A DNA stretch of 64,000 bases from Candidatus Eremiobacterota bacterium (GTDB lineage Bacteria > Vulcanimicrobiota > Vulcanimicrobiia > Vulcanimicrobiales > Vulcanimicrobiaceae), in the NCBI GenBank assembly GCA_019235885.1, contig JAFAKB010000051.1, positions 16,875 through 80,874 on the forward strand, in the 5' to 3' direction. Positions 44,374 to 52,729 of the stretch are shown here, one piece after another; the stretch's first letter is position 1; each line of letters opens with the position of its first letter. Made by a program: the position numbers and the translations under genes. The notes beneath the pieces were generated by a model. That model was not told the origin of the DNA. It ran no database searches and worked only from the letters and a program-made list of their open reading frames with translations.

Positions 44374-45870
44374 ATGCTTCTGTCTCGCTTTTGCCGCGCG
44401 CTACCACTCTCTTGTATCGCAGCGGCGCTATTCGTATCGGGCTGCGGCCCAGTCTCTAGGACGCACGACATTCCCGCCGGATCGGGAAAGCGTGGTGTGC
44501 AGTCCGTGCACCACCCTTACCCGAACGCGATCATGCAAAAAAAATTCGCGGGACTTCGCCGTGCGGACGCTGCGCCACCGGCCGAGCCTGCGATGCTTCG
44601 CGCGCTCCCGCGCATGCGCGGCAACGGACCGTCGGCGTGGCAGGGAACTGCGGCGTTCGCAAGCGCGCGGAGAAACGATGCCGCCGTCGCCGGAGCCACC
44701 GACCCCTACGCGCTTGTCGCGAGCTTCTGGAATCGCGTGCTTTCGGCAGCCAACCGTAGGTCGAGCAGCAGGCGCACGCCCTCCAACGTCACGGAGTGTG
44801 TCGACTGCGGCGGTCAGAGCGGCTACTACTTCTACAACATCACCCAGCCGCACTCGGGCGCGTACGGACTGCACACAGCATACACAACGGGCGTGGCGCT
44901 AGGGTCGACGTCTTTCGTAAGCGATCTGTTCGCGCCCACCTCGCGCGAAGGCGGGTCGTGCCTCGAAATCGGGACGCGCTACAGGAATGCAGCGCCAACG
45001 TTCGGCGTGACCTACGCCGAGGTGTACGCGTACGACTTTTGCGATCCGACGGCGTCCGACCAAATCGGCGTCTTCCACACGTTGCAACCGCTCAACGGTA
45101 ACTTCCAGACGAACTACACGCGTGACTTCGGAGACGGTTTCCCGCAGTACACGTTTCAGACGTGGCGTAATTACGATGGAACGTGGTCAGTGGCGCTCTA
45201 CAACTACAACACCTCGGCATGGGTGCCGCAATACACGAGCCGGACGGCAACGCTCAATCCGAAGGCGCAAGGGCCTAACGGCTGGGACATCTTCGAGACG
45301 CATTTCGCGATCAGCGTGCAGTGCTCGTACCTGCAACCCATAAAATCGTCAGGCGAGCGCTGGTACAACACGCAGACCAACACGTGGCAGTTTCTCGGCA
45401 CGTTCGACAGCACTGCGTACATCGGGACCCCCCTACCCGCCGAGTGTATGAACACGGATGACGGACAGGGTGTGGGAGACTACTACATCGTCACCCCGAC
45501 GTGCAACGACACATGCGTCGACCGGTTCCACGAGTGGGTCGCAACCTCGTTTCCGTCCCAGCCGCCCCCGCCCCCGCCTCCGCCCGGAGGCGGTGGTGGC
45601 GGCGGCTGCTTCGATCCCTCGGTGTGTTGCGATCTCTATCCAACGGCGTACCAATGCTGCCCGTGGTATGATCCGTCTCTCTGTTGTGGCTACGGGGTCG
45701 GGTTCGACCACACGCAGTGCTACATAATCTCCTCAGCGCGGCGCGCACCGATGACGGGGACGCGGCGGACCGACGCCCTGCTAGCAGCGACAGCCGAACG
45801 CTTCACTGGAGCTGGGGCCGCACGAAGCGCGGGCGTGAGCATGGCGCTTACGCCACCACAGCGCGAATGA
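44374..45870 (+). CDS. Large lipoprotein with Pro/Gly linker and Cys-rich tail
   Basis: 498 residues from ATG 44374. MLLSRFCRALPLSCIAAALF then VSGC is a lipoprotein signal (lipobox VSGC, Cys24). The mature part has a Ser/Arg-rich pro-region, then a beta-rich domain of about 270 residues with GAYGLHTAYTTGVALGSTSF and FGDGFPQYTFQTWRNYDGTW. A PPPPPPPPGGGGGGG linker leads to about 55 residues with many Cys, including Cys-Cys pairs (VCCDLY, QCCPWY, LCCGYG), likely disulfide-bonded outside the cell. GC content is below the neighbourhood. No family recognised. Overlaps the next gene by 4 nt. Confidence 0.65.
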   Translation: MLLSRFCRALPLSCIAAALFVSGCGPVSRTHDIPAGSGKRGVQSVHHPYPNAIMQKKFAGLRRADAAPPAEPAMLRALPRMRGNGPSAWQGTAAFASARRNDAAVAGATDPYALVASFWNRVLSAANRRSSSRRTPSNVTECVDCGGQSGYYFYNITQPHSGAYGLHTAYTTGVALGSTSFVSDLFAPTSREGGSCLEIGTRYRNAAPTFGVTYAEVYAYDFCDPTASDQIGVFHTLQPLNGNFQTNYTRDFGDGFPQYTFQTWRNYDGTWSVALYNYNTSAWVPQYTSRTATLNPKAQGPNGWDIFETHFAISVQCSYLQPIKSSGERWYNTQTNTWQFLGTFDSTAYIGTPLPAECMNTDDGQGVGDYYIVTPTCNDTCVDRFHEWVATSFPSQPPPPPPPPGGGGGGGCFDPSVCCDLYPTAYQCCPWYDPSLCCGYGVGFDHTQCYIISSARRAPMTGTRRTDALLAATAERFTGAGAARSAGVSMALTPPQRE

Positions 45871-46301
45871 TCGCTGGCACGGCAGGCGTGCCGCCTCCGT
45901 CATCGGTGTTCGCGATCTGCAGCCCCGCTCCGCGAGCCGCTGAGTTCGTGCGAGTTCTGAAGCAGGAACGAGCGTCGAGGCCGGAAGGCGTCGCGCTCAT
46001 TGTCGATCTCGCCGTTCGGCCGGCGGACGAGGACGTCGGCGTGAAGCTGACGTTTCTCGCCGTCACCGAGCTTGGCACGACAATCGCGTCGCTCGTCGAG
46101 CGCGTGCCGCCGCCGGCGAGCGCGAAATCGGTCACCGGTGGGCCGGCGCCGGAAGGCTTCTGGCGGGTCGTGTTCGAGCGGCTTCCGGACACATCGGCGA
46201 TTGAGGTGCACTACTACTGGCAGGTCGCGGGAACGACCGCGGACGGGCGGGTGTGCTACGTCGCAGGCGGACCCGCCCGCCTCCCAATCGTTCGGCGCTA
46301 G
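45867..46301 (+). CDS. Unknown protein coupled to the Cys-rich lipoprotein
   Basis: 144 residues from ATG 45867, which overlaps the stop of the lipoprotein gene (ATGA); the longer open frame upstream is antiphase to that gene. Contains PAPRAAEFVRVLKQERASRP, VKLTFLAVTELGTTIASLVE and FERLPDTSAIEVHYYWQVAG. No signal peptide, transmembrane segment or known motif seen. Probably acts with its neighbour. Confidence 0.55.
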   Translation: MIAGTAGVPPPSSVFAICSPAPRAAEFVRVLKQERASRPEGVALIVDLAVRPADEDVGVKLTFLAVTELGTTIASLVERVPPPASAKSVTGGPAPEGFWRVVFERLPDTSAIEVHYYWQVAGTTADGRVCYVAGGPARLPIVRR

Positions 46302-46382
46302 CCGCTAACGCGCGCGCCTCGCGGAAGGAAATCCCGGGCCGGGGCCTTATTCCTGCACGAAATATTCCCATCGGGAGGCTTC

Positions 46383-47618
46383 ATGCAGTATCGTTCGTTG
46401 CTCGTCACCGCGCTTGCGCTTGCCTTCGCGGTGGGTGGGAGCAGCGCTGGCATAGAACCGGTCGCGGCCGCGAGCGACACGATCGTGTTCGGTTCGCCGA
46501 TCTCGCTGACCGGCAACTTGACGAAAGAAGGTCACCTCACCCAAGAGGGCTACGACTTCTGGAAGAATTACGTCAACGCGCACGGCGGGATCAAGGTCGG
46601 CAACAAGAGCTACAAGGTCGACATCAAGTACTACGACGACGAGTCGAAGAACGACACCTCGGCGCAGTTGGCTGAGCGGCTGATCGATCAGGACCACGTC
46701 AACTTCATCCTCGGCCCGTACGGCTCGGGAACGAGCTTCACGGTCGCGCAGATCGCCGAGCGCAAGAAGATCCCGATGGTCGAAGGGAACGGCGCCGCCG
46801 AGAAGATCTTCAAACAGGGCTTCAAGTACACGTTCGGCGTCCTCTCGCCGGCTAGACGCTACCTCGAAGGGATTCTCGAGATGGCGCATTCGCAAAAGCC
46901 CGTTGCGCAGACCGTCGCGATCACGGCGGCAAGCGACGCGTTCTCGCAGGAAGTCGCGGATGGCGCGACGGCGTGGGCGAACTCGCACGGCATGAAGGTG
47001 GTCTACAACAACAAGTACCCCGACACCGCGACCGACGTGTCGTCGATCATCTCGGCGCTCAAGCAGCAGAACCCGGATCTCATCCTCAACGCCGGCCACG
47101 TGCAGGACGCGCTGCTGGTGCAGAAGGGTCTGCGCGAGCAGAACGTTCAGGCGAAGGGCTACGGCTACACCGTCGGCCCGGACACCCCGGACTTCGTCAA
47201 CGCGCTCGGCAAGGACGCGAACGACGTCTTCGGCGCGGCGCAGTGGTCGGAGGCGGTGAAGTACAAGGCCGACCGCAAGGGCTTCTACGCGACGGCGCCC
47301 GAGTACGCGAAGGCGTTCGAGGGGGTGTACCATCACGCGCCCGACTACCACAACGCGGAGTCGACCGCGGCCTGCCTGGCGTTCCAGTACGCGATCGAGA
47401 ACGCCGGCTCGCTCGACCCGGAGAAGGTGCGCGACGCGCTCGCCAAGCTCGATGTCACCACGTTCTACGGCATCCTCAAGTTCGACAGCCGCGGCCTCAA
47501 CGTGTACAAACCGATGGTGGTGAACCAGATCCAGAACGGCAAGCTGCTGACGGTGTGGCCACGCGGCCTCGCGCAAGCGGCGCCGAAGTACCCCGCGCCG
47601 CCGTGGGGCAAGCGATAG
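46383..47618 (+). CDS. Branched-chain amino acid ABC transporter, substrate-binding protein (operon 2)
   Basis: 411 residues. Signal peptide MQYRSLLVTALALAFAVGGS, then VFGSPISLTGNLTKEGHLTQ, KVDIKYYDDESKNDTSAQLA and NPDLILNAGHVQDALLVQKG, a type I periplasmic binding protein of the Leu/Ile/Val family. Strong GGGAGG ribosome-binding site. It resembles the operon 1 protein only at fold level, so ligands probably differ. First gene of a second complete Liv cassette. Confidence 0.9.
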   Translation: MQYRSLLVTALALAFAVGGSSAGIEPVAAASDTIVFGSPISLTGNLTKEGHLTQEGYDFWKNYVNAHGGIKVGNKSYKVDIKYYDDESKNDTSAQLAERLIDQDHVNFILGPYGSGTSFTVAQIAERKKIPMVEGNGAAEKIFKQGFKYTFGVLSPARRYLEGILEMAHSQKPVAQTVAITAASDAFSQEVADGATAWANSHGMKVVYNNKYPDTATDVSSIISALKQQNPDLILNAGHVQDALLVQKGLREQNVQAKGYGYTVGPDTPDFVNALGKDANDVFGAAQWSEAVKYKADRKGFYATAPEYAKAFEGVYHHAPDYHNAESTAACLAFQYAIENAGSLDPEKVRDALAKLDVTTFYGILKFDSRGLNVYKPMVVNQIQNGKLLTVWPRGLAQAAPKYPAPPWGKR

Positions 47619-47623
47619 CGTAG

Positions 47624-48517
47624 ATGCAACTGCTGGCCCAGGATCTCGTCAACGGGATTCTCGCAGGCGGGATCCTGGCCGTGGTGGCCCTCGGCTTTTC
47701 GCTGGTCTGGGGCATCATGAACATCATCAACCTCGCGCACGGCGCGTTCATCATGCTCGGCGCGTACCTGACGTACCAGCTCTTCCAGAGCTTTCACGTC
47801 GATCCGTTCCTCTCGCTCCCGATCTCGTTCGTCGCGCTGTTCGTGCTGGGGTACCTGATCCAGCGCTCCCTGATCAACTGGGTCGCGCGCGCGCCGATTC
47901 TCACCACGTTTCTGCTGACGTTCGGGCTCTCGCTGCTGCTGGTGAACATCGCCGAGATCGTCTGGACGGGCGATCGCCGCGGGATCACGACCGTCTACAC
48001 GGGCGTCAGCTTCACCGCGCTCGGCGTGACGGTGCCGTGGGTGAAGCTGTGGACGCTGCTCGTCGCGCTGGCGATCACCGCCGCGATGCAGATCTGGCTC
48101 ACGCGCACGAAGACGGGCCGCGCGATCCGCGCGACGTCGATGGACATCGGCGCGGCGCAGCTCTCCGGCGTGCGCACGCCGCAGATCTACGCGATCGTCT
48201 ACGGGCTGAGCGCCGGGCTGGCCGGCGTTGCCGGGACGCTGATCGCACTCTCGTACGCGCTCACCCCGACGATGGGCGATCCGTTCCTGATCAAGGCGTT
48301 CGTCGTGTGCGTGCTCGGCGGGCTGGGCTCGGTCGAGGGCGCGCTGATCGGCGGTCTCGTCTACGGGATCGTGGAGGCGTTCGCGACGCAGCTCGACTTC
48401 ACGATCGGGACCCAGCACATCAGCGGTTCCGGCCTGCAGGACGCGATCGCGCTCATCGTGCTGCTGATCGTGCTGATCGTGCGGCCCACCGGGATCGTCG
48501 GAAAAGCGACCGCGTGA
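47624..48517 (+). CDS. Branched-chain amino acid ABC transporter permease, LivH-type (operon 2)
   Basis: 297 residues. LivH marks: LVNGILAGGILAVVALGFSL, WGIMNIINLAHGAFIMLGAY, RTKTGRAIRATSMDIGAAQL and GGLGSVEGALIGGLVYGIVE. Starts 5 nt after the binding-protein stop; its TGA overlaps the livM-type GTG. Confidence 0.93.
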   Translation: MQLLAQDLVNGILAGGILAVVALGFSLVWGIMNIINLAHGAFIMLGAYLTYQLFQSFHVDPFLSLPISFVALFVLGYLIQRSLINWVARAPILTTFLLTFGLSLLLVNIAEIVWTGDRRGITTVYTGVSFTALGVTVPWVKLWTLLVALAITAAMQIWLTRTKTGRAIRATSMDIGAAQLSGVRTPQIYAIVYGLSAGLAGVAGTLIALSYALTPTMGDPFLIKAFVVCVLGGLGSVEGALIGGLVYGIVEAFATQLDFTIGTQHISGSGLQDAIALIVLLIVLIVRPTGIVGKATA

Positions 48518-49536
48518 ACCATTCTCCGAGCGCGGTGCAGAGCAGCACGGGCACCGTGCTGCGCCGCATCGGGTTGGGCGGGATCACCGGGAGCCCGGTG
48601 GCGTTCGCGATCGCGCTGGGGATCATGGCGCTGCTGCTGGCGGTGCCGGCGACACACAACGACTACTTCCAGATCGTCTTTCGGAACATTCTGATGTACG
48701 CGGCGATGGCGTACGGGTGGAACGTGATCGGCGGCTACACCGGCTACGTCTCCTTCGGCCAAGTCGCGTTCTTCGGCCTCGGCGGCTACTGCTCGGCGGT
48801 CCTGAGCGCGAACGGCGTGGACAACCTGTTCGCCGACGTCGCGCTGGCCTGCGTGGTGAACGTGGCCTTCGCGATCGTGATCGGCATCCCGGTGCTGCGG
48901 TTGAAGGGACACTACTTCGCGATCGCGACGCTGGGGATCGCGTTGGCGATCACCGACATCGTCGCGAACCTCGACGCCCTCGGCGGCTCGAGCGGCCTGG
49001 CCGTCCACCACGTCGACGAGGCGCACTTCTACATCTACTACTACGCGATGTGGCTGGTCGCGCTCGGCTCGATGCTTGGGACGTATGCGATCGCGCGCTC
49101 GAAGCTCGGTTATGCGTTCGTCGCGATCCGCGAGAACGAGGACGCCGCCGCGGTGCTCGGGATCGGCCAGACGCGCTACAAGGTGATCGCCTGGGCGATC
49201 AGCGGGATGATGGCCGGCGCCGCCGGCGCCGTGTTCGCGCCCGCCAACGGCTTTCTCGATCCGTCGATCGCGTTCTCCGTCGACTCCAACGTCTTCCCGA
49301 TCGTGATGGCGATCTTGGGCGGGGTCGGCAGCGTCGCGGGTCCCTTCATCGGCTCGCTGATCCTTACCGGCACGAACGAGTTGCTGCAGCGCTATTTCAT
49401 CAGCATCCACACGCTGTTCTTCGGCGCGATGATCGTGCTGGTGGTGCTGCTCCTGCCGCGCGGCCTGGTGTGGCTGTTCGGCTTGAAAGGCGGCGCGCGC
49501 GCGTGGCTCAAAGCCCTCACGGCGTACAAGGCATGA
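48514..49536 (+). CDS. Branched-chain amino acid ABC transporter permease, LivM-type (operon 2)
   Basis: 340 residues from GTG 48514. Marks: NVIGGYTGYVSFGQVAFFGL, GIPVLRLKGHYFAIATLGIA, YAFVAIRENEDAAAVLGIGQ (coupling helix) and LLPRGLVWLFGLKG. Overlaps livH and the ATPase gene by 4 nt each. Confidence 0.93.
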   Translation: MNHSPSAVQSSTGTVLRRIGLGGITGSPVAFAIALGIMALLLAVPATHNDYFQIVFRNILMYAAMAYGWNVIGGYTGYVSFGQVAFFGLGGYCSAVLSANGVDNLFADVALACVVNVAFAIVIGIPVLRLKGHYFAIATLGIALAITDIVANLDALGGSSGLAVHHVDEAHFYIYYYAMWLVALGSMLGTYAIARSKLGYAFVAIRENEDAAAVLGIGQTRYKVIAWAISGMMAGAAGAVFAPANGFLDPSIAFSVDSNVFPIVMAILGGVGSVAGPFIGSLILTGTNELLQRYFISIHTLFFGAMIVLVVLLLPRGLVWLFGLKGGARAWLKALTAYKA

Positions 49537-50417
49537 GCGCCACGGCGGACCCGCTCGCGCCGGGCGCCGTCGCGATGCGCATCGCGAACGTCGGGATGCG
49601 TTTCGGCGGCTTGTGGGCGCTCAGCGAGGTGAGTTTCGACGTGGAGCGCGGCAGCGTCGTCGGGCTGATCGGCCCGAACGGGTCCGGCAAGACGACGCTG
49701 ATGAACGTGATCAGCGGCGTCTACAAGCCGTCGACCGGCGAGGTGACGTACGCCGGCAAGCGGATCGCCGACGTGCCGACGCACGAGGTCTGTCACCTGG
49801 GGATCGCGCGCACGTTCCAAGTCGTCAAGCCGTTCGCGTCGCTGACCGTGCGCGAGAACGTCGCGGTCGGCGCGATGTACGGCCGCAACGGCGCGAAGCG
49901 CTCGACGCGCGCGTCGTTCGAGCGCGCGCAGGAGCTGCTCGAGTTCGTCGGGCTGGCGCGCGTCGCGGAGCGCCCGGCGAGCGATCTGACGATCCCCGAC
50001 CGCAAGCGGCTCGAGGTGGCGAAGGCGCTGGCGCTCGACCCCGACGTGCTGCTGCTGGACGAGGTGATGGCCGGGCTCAACGCCGCCGAAGTCGACGAAG
50101 CGCTCGATCTGCTGCGCGCGGTCAACGGGCGCGGCGTCACGCTGATCGTGGTCGAGCACCTGATGAAGGCGATCGTGTCGATCTCGACCACGATCGTCGT
50201 GCTCGCCGAAGGGAAGAAGATCGCGCAAGGCGCGCCGAGCGAGGTGCTCGCCTCGCCGCAGGTGATCGAAGCGTACCTCGGCTCGCGTTGGCTCAAGCGC
50301 CAGGAGCAGCTCAAGCAAATCGAGTCGCAGCGCGCGGAAGCGGAGCGCGTACAGCCGCCCGAAGCGACCCAACAGCCGCTCGACCCGCCCCAACACCCGC
50401 CCGAGGCAACGCCGTGA
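49533..50417 (+). CDS. Branched-chain amino acid ABC transporter ATPase, LivG-type (operon 2)
   Basis: 294 residues. Walker A GPNGSGKTT, FQVVKPFASLTVRENVAVGA. The signature region is ASDLTIPDRKRLEVAKALAL, in place of LSGGQ, and Walker B is LLLLDEVMAGLNAAE, both typical of one LivG subgroup. A C-terminal tail of about 45 residues is Gln/Glu/Pro-rich and absent from operon 1's LivG. Tail function unknown. Confidence 0.93.
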   Translation: MSATADPLAPGAVAMRIANVGMRFGGLWALSEVSFDVERGSVVGLIGPNGSGKTTLMNVISGVYKPSTGEVTYAGKRIADVPTHEVCHLGIARTFQVVKPFASLTVRENVAVGAMYGRNGAKRSTRASFERAQELLEFVGLARVAERPASDLTIPDRKRLEVAKALALDPDVLLLDEVMAGLNAAEVDEALDLLRAVNGRGVTLIVVEHLMKAIVSISTTIVVLAEGKKIAQGAPSEVLASPQVIEAYLGSRWLKRQEQLKQIESQRAEAERVQPPEATQQPLDPPQHPPEATP

Positions 50418-51175
50418 CGGCCGCCCGAGGCGGCGCCGTGACGGCCGGTGCAGGCGCGCGCGTCGCGACGAGCCCGCTCGTCGTCGACGGCCTCAGCGCG
50501 GGCTATGGCGACACGCAAGTGCTGTGGGACGTTTCGCTGCGCGTCGATCCGGGCGAGATTGTCGCGCTGATCGGCTCGAACGGCGCCGGCAAGTCGACGC
50601 TGCTGGGAGCGCTGAGCGGCGTCGTGTCGGTCTGGGGCGGAACCGTGCGCTACGGCGATCGCGTGCTGACGGGAGAAGAACCCGACCGCATAGTGCGCGC
50701 CGGGCTGGTGCAGGTTCCGCAAGGCCGCCGGCTGTTCGGCTCGCTCAGCGTCGAAGACAACCTGCTGATGGGCGCGTACCTGCGCCGTGACAGCGAGGTG
50801 CGCAGCGATCTCGAGCGGATCCTCACCTTGCTGCCGCGCCTGCGCGAGCGCATCGACTACCTCGCCGGCCGCCTCTCCGGCGGCGAGCAGCAGCAAGTCG
50901 CGATCGGCCGCGCGCTCATGGCGCGCCCGCAAGTGCTCTTGATCGACGAGATGTCCCTCGGCCTCGCGCCCGTGCTCGTCGACCACCTCATCGAGCTCCT
51001 CGCGCAAATCAACAAAACCGGCGTCTCGATCCTCATCGTCGAGCAAGACGTCCAAACCGCCCTCGAAGTGAGCTCCCGCGCCTACGTCCTCGAAACCGGC
51101 CGCATCACCCTGAGCGGCCCCTCCGGCCAACTCCTCGATGACCCCCAGGTGAAGAAGGCGTATTTGGGCGTATAA
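50414..51175 (+). CDS. Branched-chain amino acid ABC transporter ATPase, LivF-type (operon 2)
   Basis: 253 residues from GTG 50414 (GTG 50438 is an alternative; the first 20 residues are low-complexity). Walker A GSNGAGKST, VQVPQGRRLFGSLSVEDNLL, signature LSGGEQQQVAIGRALM, Walker B LLIDEMSLGLAP. Last gene of operon 2. Downstream 51176-51667 contains no gene I can support. Confidence 0.93.
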   Translation: MTAARGGAVTAGAGARVATSPLVVDGLSAGYGDTQVLWDVSLRVDPGEIVALIGSNGAGKSTLLGALSGVVSVWGGTVRYGDRVLTGEEPDRIVRAGLVQVPQGRRLFGSLSVEDNLLMGAYLRRDSEVRSDLERILTLLPRLRERIDYLAGRLSGGEQQQVAIGRALMARPQVLLIDEMSLGLAPVLVDHLIELLAQINKTGVSILIVEQDVQTALEVSSRAYVLETGRITLSGPSGQLLDDPQVKKAYLGV

Positions 51176-51667
51176 TCCGGCCCCGATGCCCCGAAGCGGT
51201 CCGAGCGGTCGGTGGTCTCGACGGTGCCCTTGGCCGCTTCAGTACCGTCGACCCCGGCAACGGAATGATGGATCTCTTGCGCGGGCTCGGGGCCCGTCAA
51301 ACCTCTCCTTGCCGAACACAGACCTTTGCGAAGAAGACGAGGATAAGGCCATTTTTTGCAAGAGGCACTCGAGACCGGTCGACGAGAACGCAGTCACAGC
51401 ACAGCCTTTGACCGACCGACTCCCGAAAGTGAGGACAATGCGCCGTGGCTCTAATTCGACGACGCGAGCATCCGCCCGTGGTTTCTCAGATGCGAACGTA
51501 CAGCTGCGATTGCGTGCGCCGGCCGGGGCTTTTTCAGGCACAACCACGAGCGGCAATCAAAATGTCCGGTGCAGGGCGGCACCACCGAGCGTCCATTACC
51601 CGAGATGGGCGGCGCGCGGAGGCCAGGAACTCTGGACATCCGGCCTCCTAGGACATTAAGCACGCAC

Positions 51668-52471
51668 ATGGGGTGGTTCAAGCGAGAAAGGGCCGTTCAG
51701 GTAGCATGCGAGTATTGCGGAGACTCAGAGCTGATATGGTATTATCAGAAGAAAGTTACGGGAGAGCCGTATTGGCACATTAGTAGGGAACCTCACAAGT
51801 TGCGGGCCGATCACGCCTCTCGTGGCGGGGCTGACATACATTGTCGGTGCGGGATCGGCATCGTCTACAGTCCGAACTCAGTGCCTGAACCGCCCCATCC
51901 CGGCATTAGTTTTTCCGCGAGACATCGCAGCCGGTCGTTGAGACTTGAGGCGCTCTGGGAGCATCGAGTATACGAAGCTCTAACCGCGAATGGCCTTACG
52001 CCAAGCTCCGTATGTACGTGCTTTTTCCAGCAATTTGCCGATCGAGCCAACTCGACCGCGGATTACGGAGATGGAGGTATTGGCGTATACTCCGACAGTC
52101 GCCTGCTGCAATTTGCAAGCGGACGAGATAATAAACCCGATGAGCCATTGTCCATTGAAAAGTTGGAATTCTCCGAGATAGACAAAATCATCTTGCGAGA
52201 ACGCAGTACGCCCGCTCTGGACCGTATACCGCCGGTTCGCGGTCCCGATGGCCGCTACCTCATGTACGATTCCTGGTTTCAAACTCGGATTTACCGTTTA
52301 GGGAACGCGCAGGGGCACATCGATCAACACGACCGTGCCCGGCCACAATCTGTGAAGAGAATCATGGATGACAGCGACGAGGTCTTTCGGTGGTTGTGCT
52401 ATTACACGGGCGCCGATTGCGCTACGGATACGCAAGCGCAGCCACTTGAAGGGTACGCTGAAGGAACGTGA
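51668..52471 (+). CDS. Orphan protein with paired Cys motifs, unknown function
   Basis: 267 residues from ATG 51668. Four Cys near the N-terminus (Cys14, Cys17 in ACEYCGD; Cys59, Cys61 in HCRCG) could bind zinc. Later segments include SLRLEALWEHRVYEALTANG, VCTCFFQQFADRAN and GVYSDSRLLQFASGRDNKPD. Codon use and GC content are clearly unlike the neighbouring genes, a sign of recent transfer. It lies alone in a lower-GC stretch (51176-52690). A 7-bp hairpin (GGAGGCC 51618, GGCCTCC 51642) precedes it. No family recognised. Confidence 0.55.
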   Translation: MGWFKRERAVQVACEYCGDSELIWYYQKKVTGEPYWHISREPHKLRADHASRGGADIHCRCGIGIVYSPNSVPEPPHPGISFSARHRSRSLRLEALWEHRVYEALTANGLTPSSVCTCFFQQFADRANSTADYGDGGIGVYSDSRLLQFASGRDNKPDEPLSIEKLEFSEIDKIILRERSTPALDRIPPVRGPDGRYLMYDSWFQTRIYRLGNAQGHIDQHDRARPQSVKRIMDDSDEVFRWLCYYTGADCATDTQAQPLEGYAEGT

Positions 52472-52729
52472 TCGTCGGCCGAACTTCACGTGAGCCAAAA
52501 ATCTCACGATGCAACTGCGTAAACATGCGACGACGTAATCCTCGCAGCGCAGGCGTTTCTCGACCGTGATGGCACGATATGGTCGTAACCGAACGCGTGG
52601 CGGGCTATGCTTTCGTCTGGATGGACTCGGCTAGGGTGGGCCGGAGGACATACCAAGCGTCTGGTCCAAGGGGGCAGTGTCGACGCGCTCGCTTGAGTGC
52701 AGCCGACGACTGATGTCTTCGGGGGTGTC

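Noticed and set aside
51186..51659. 157-codon ORF between livF and the orphan gene
   Set aside because: No ribosome-binding site, no similarity to any family and erratic codon use; treated as non-coding.
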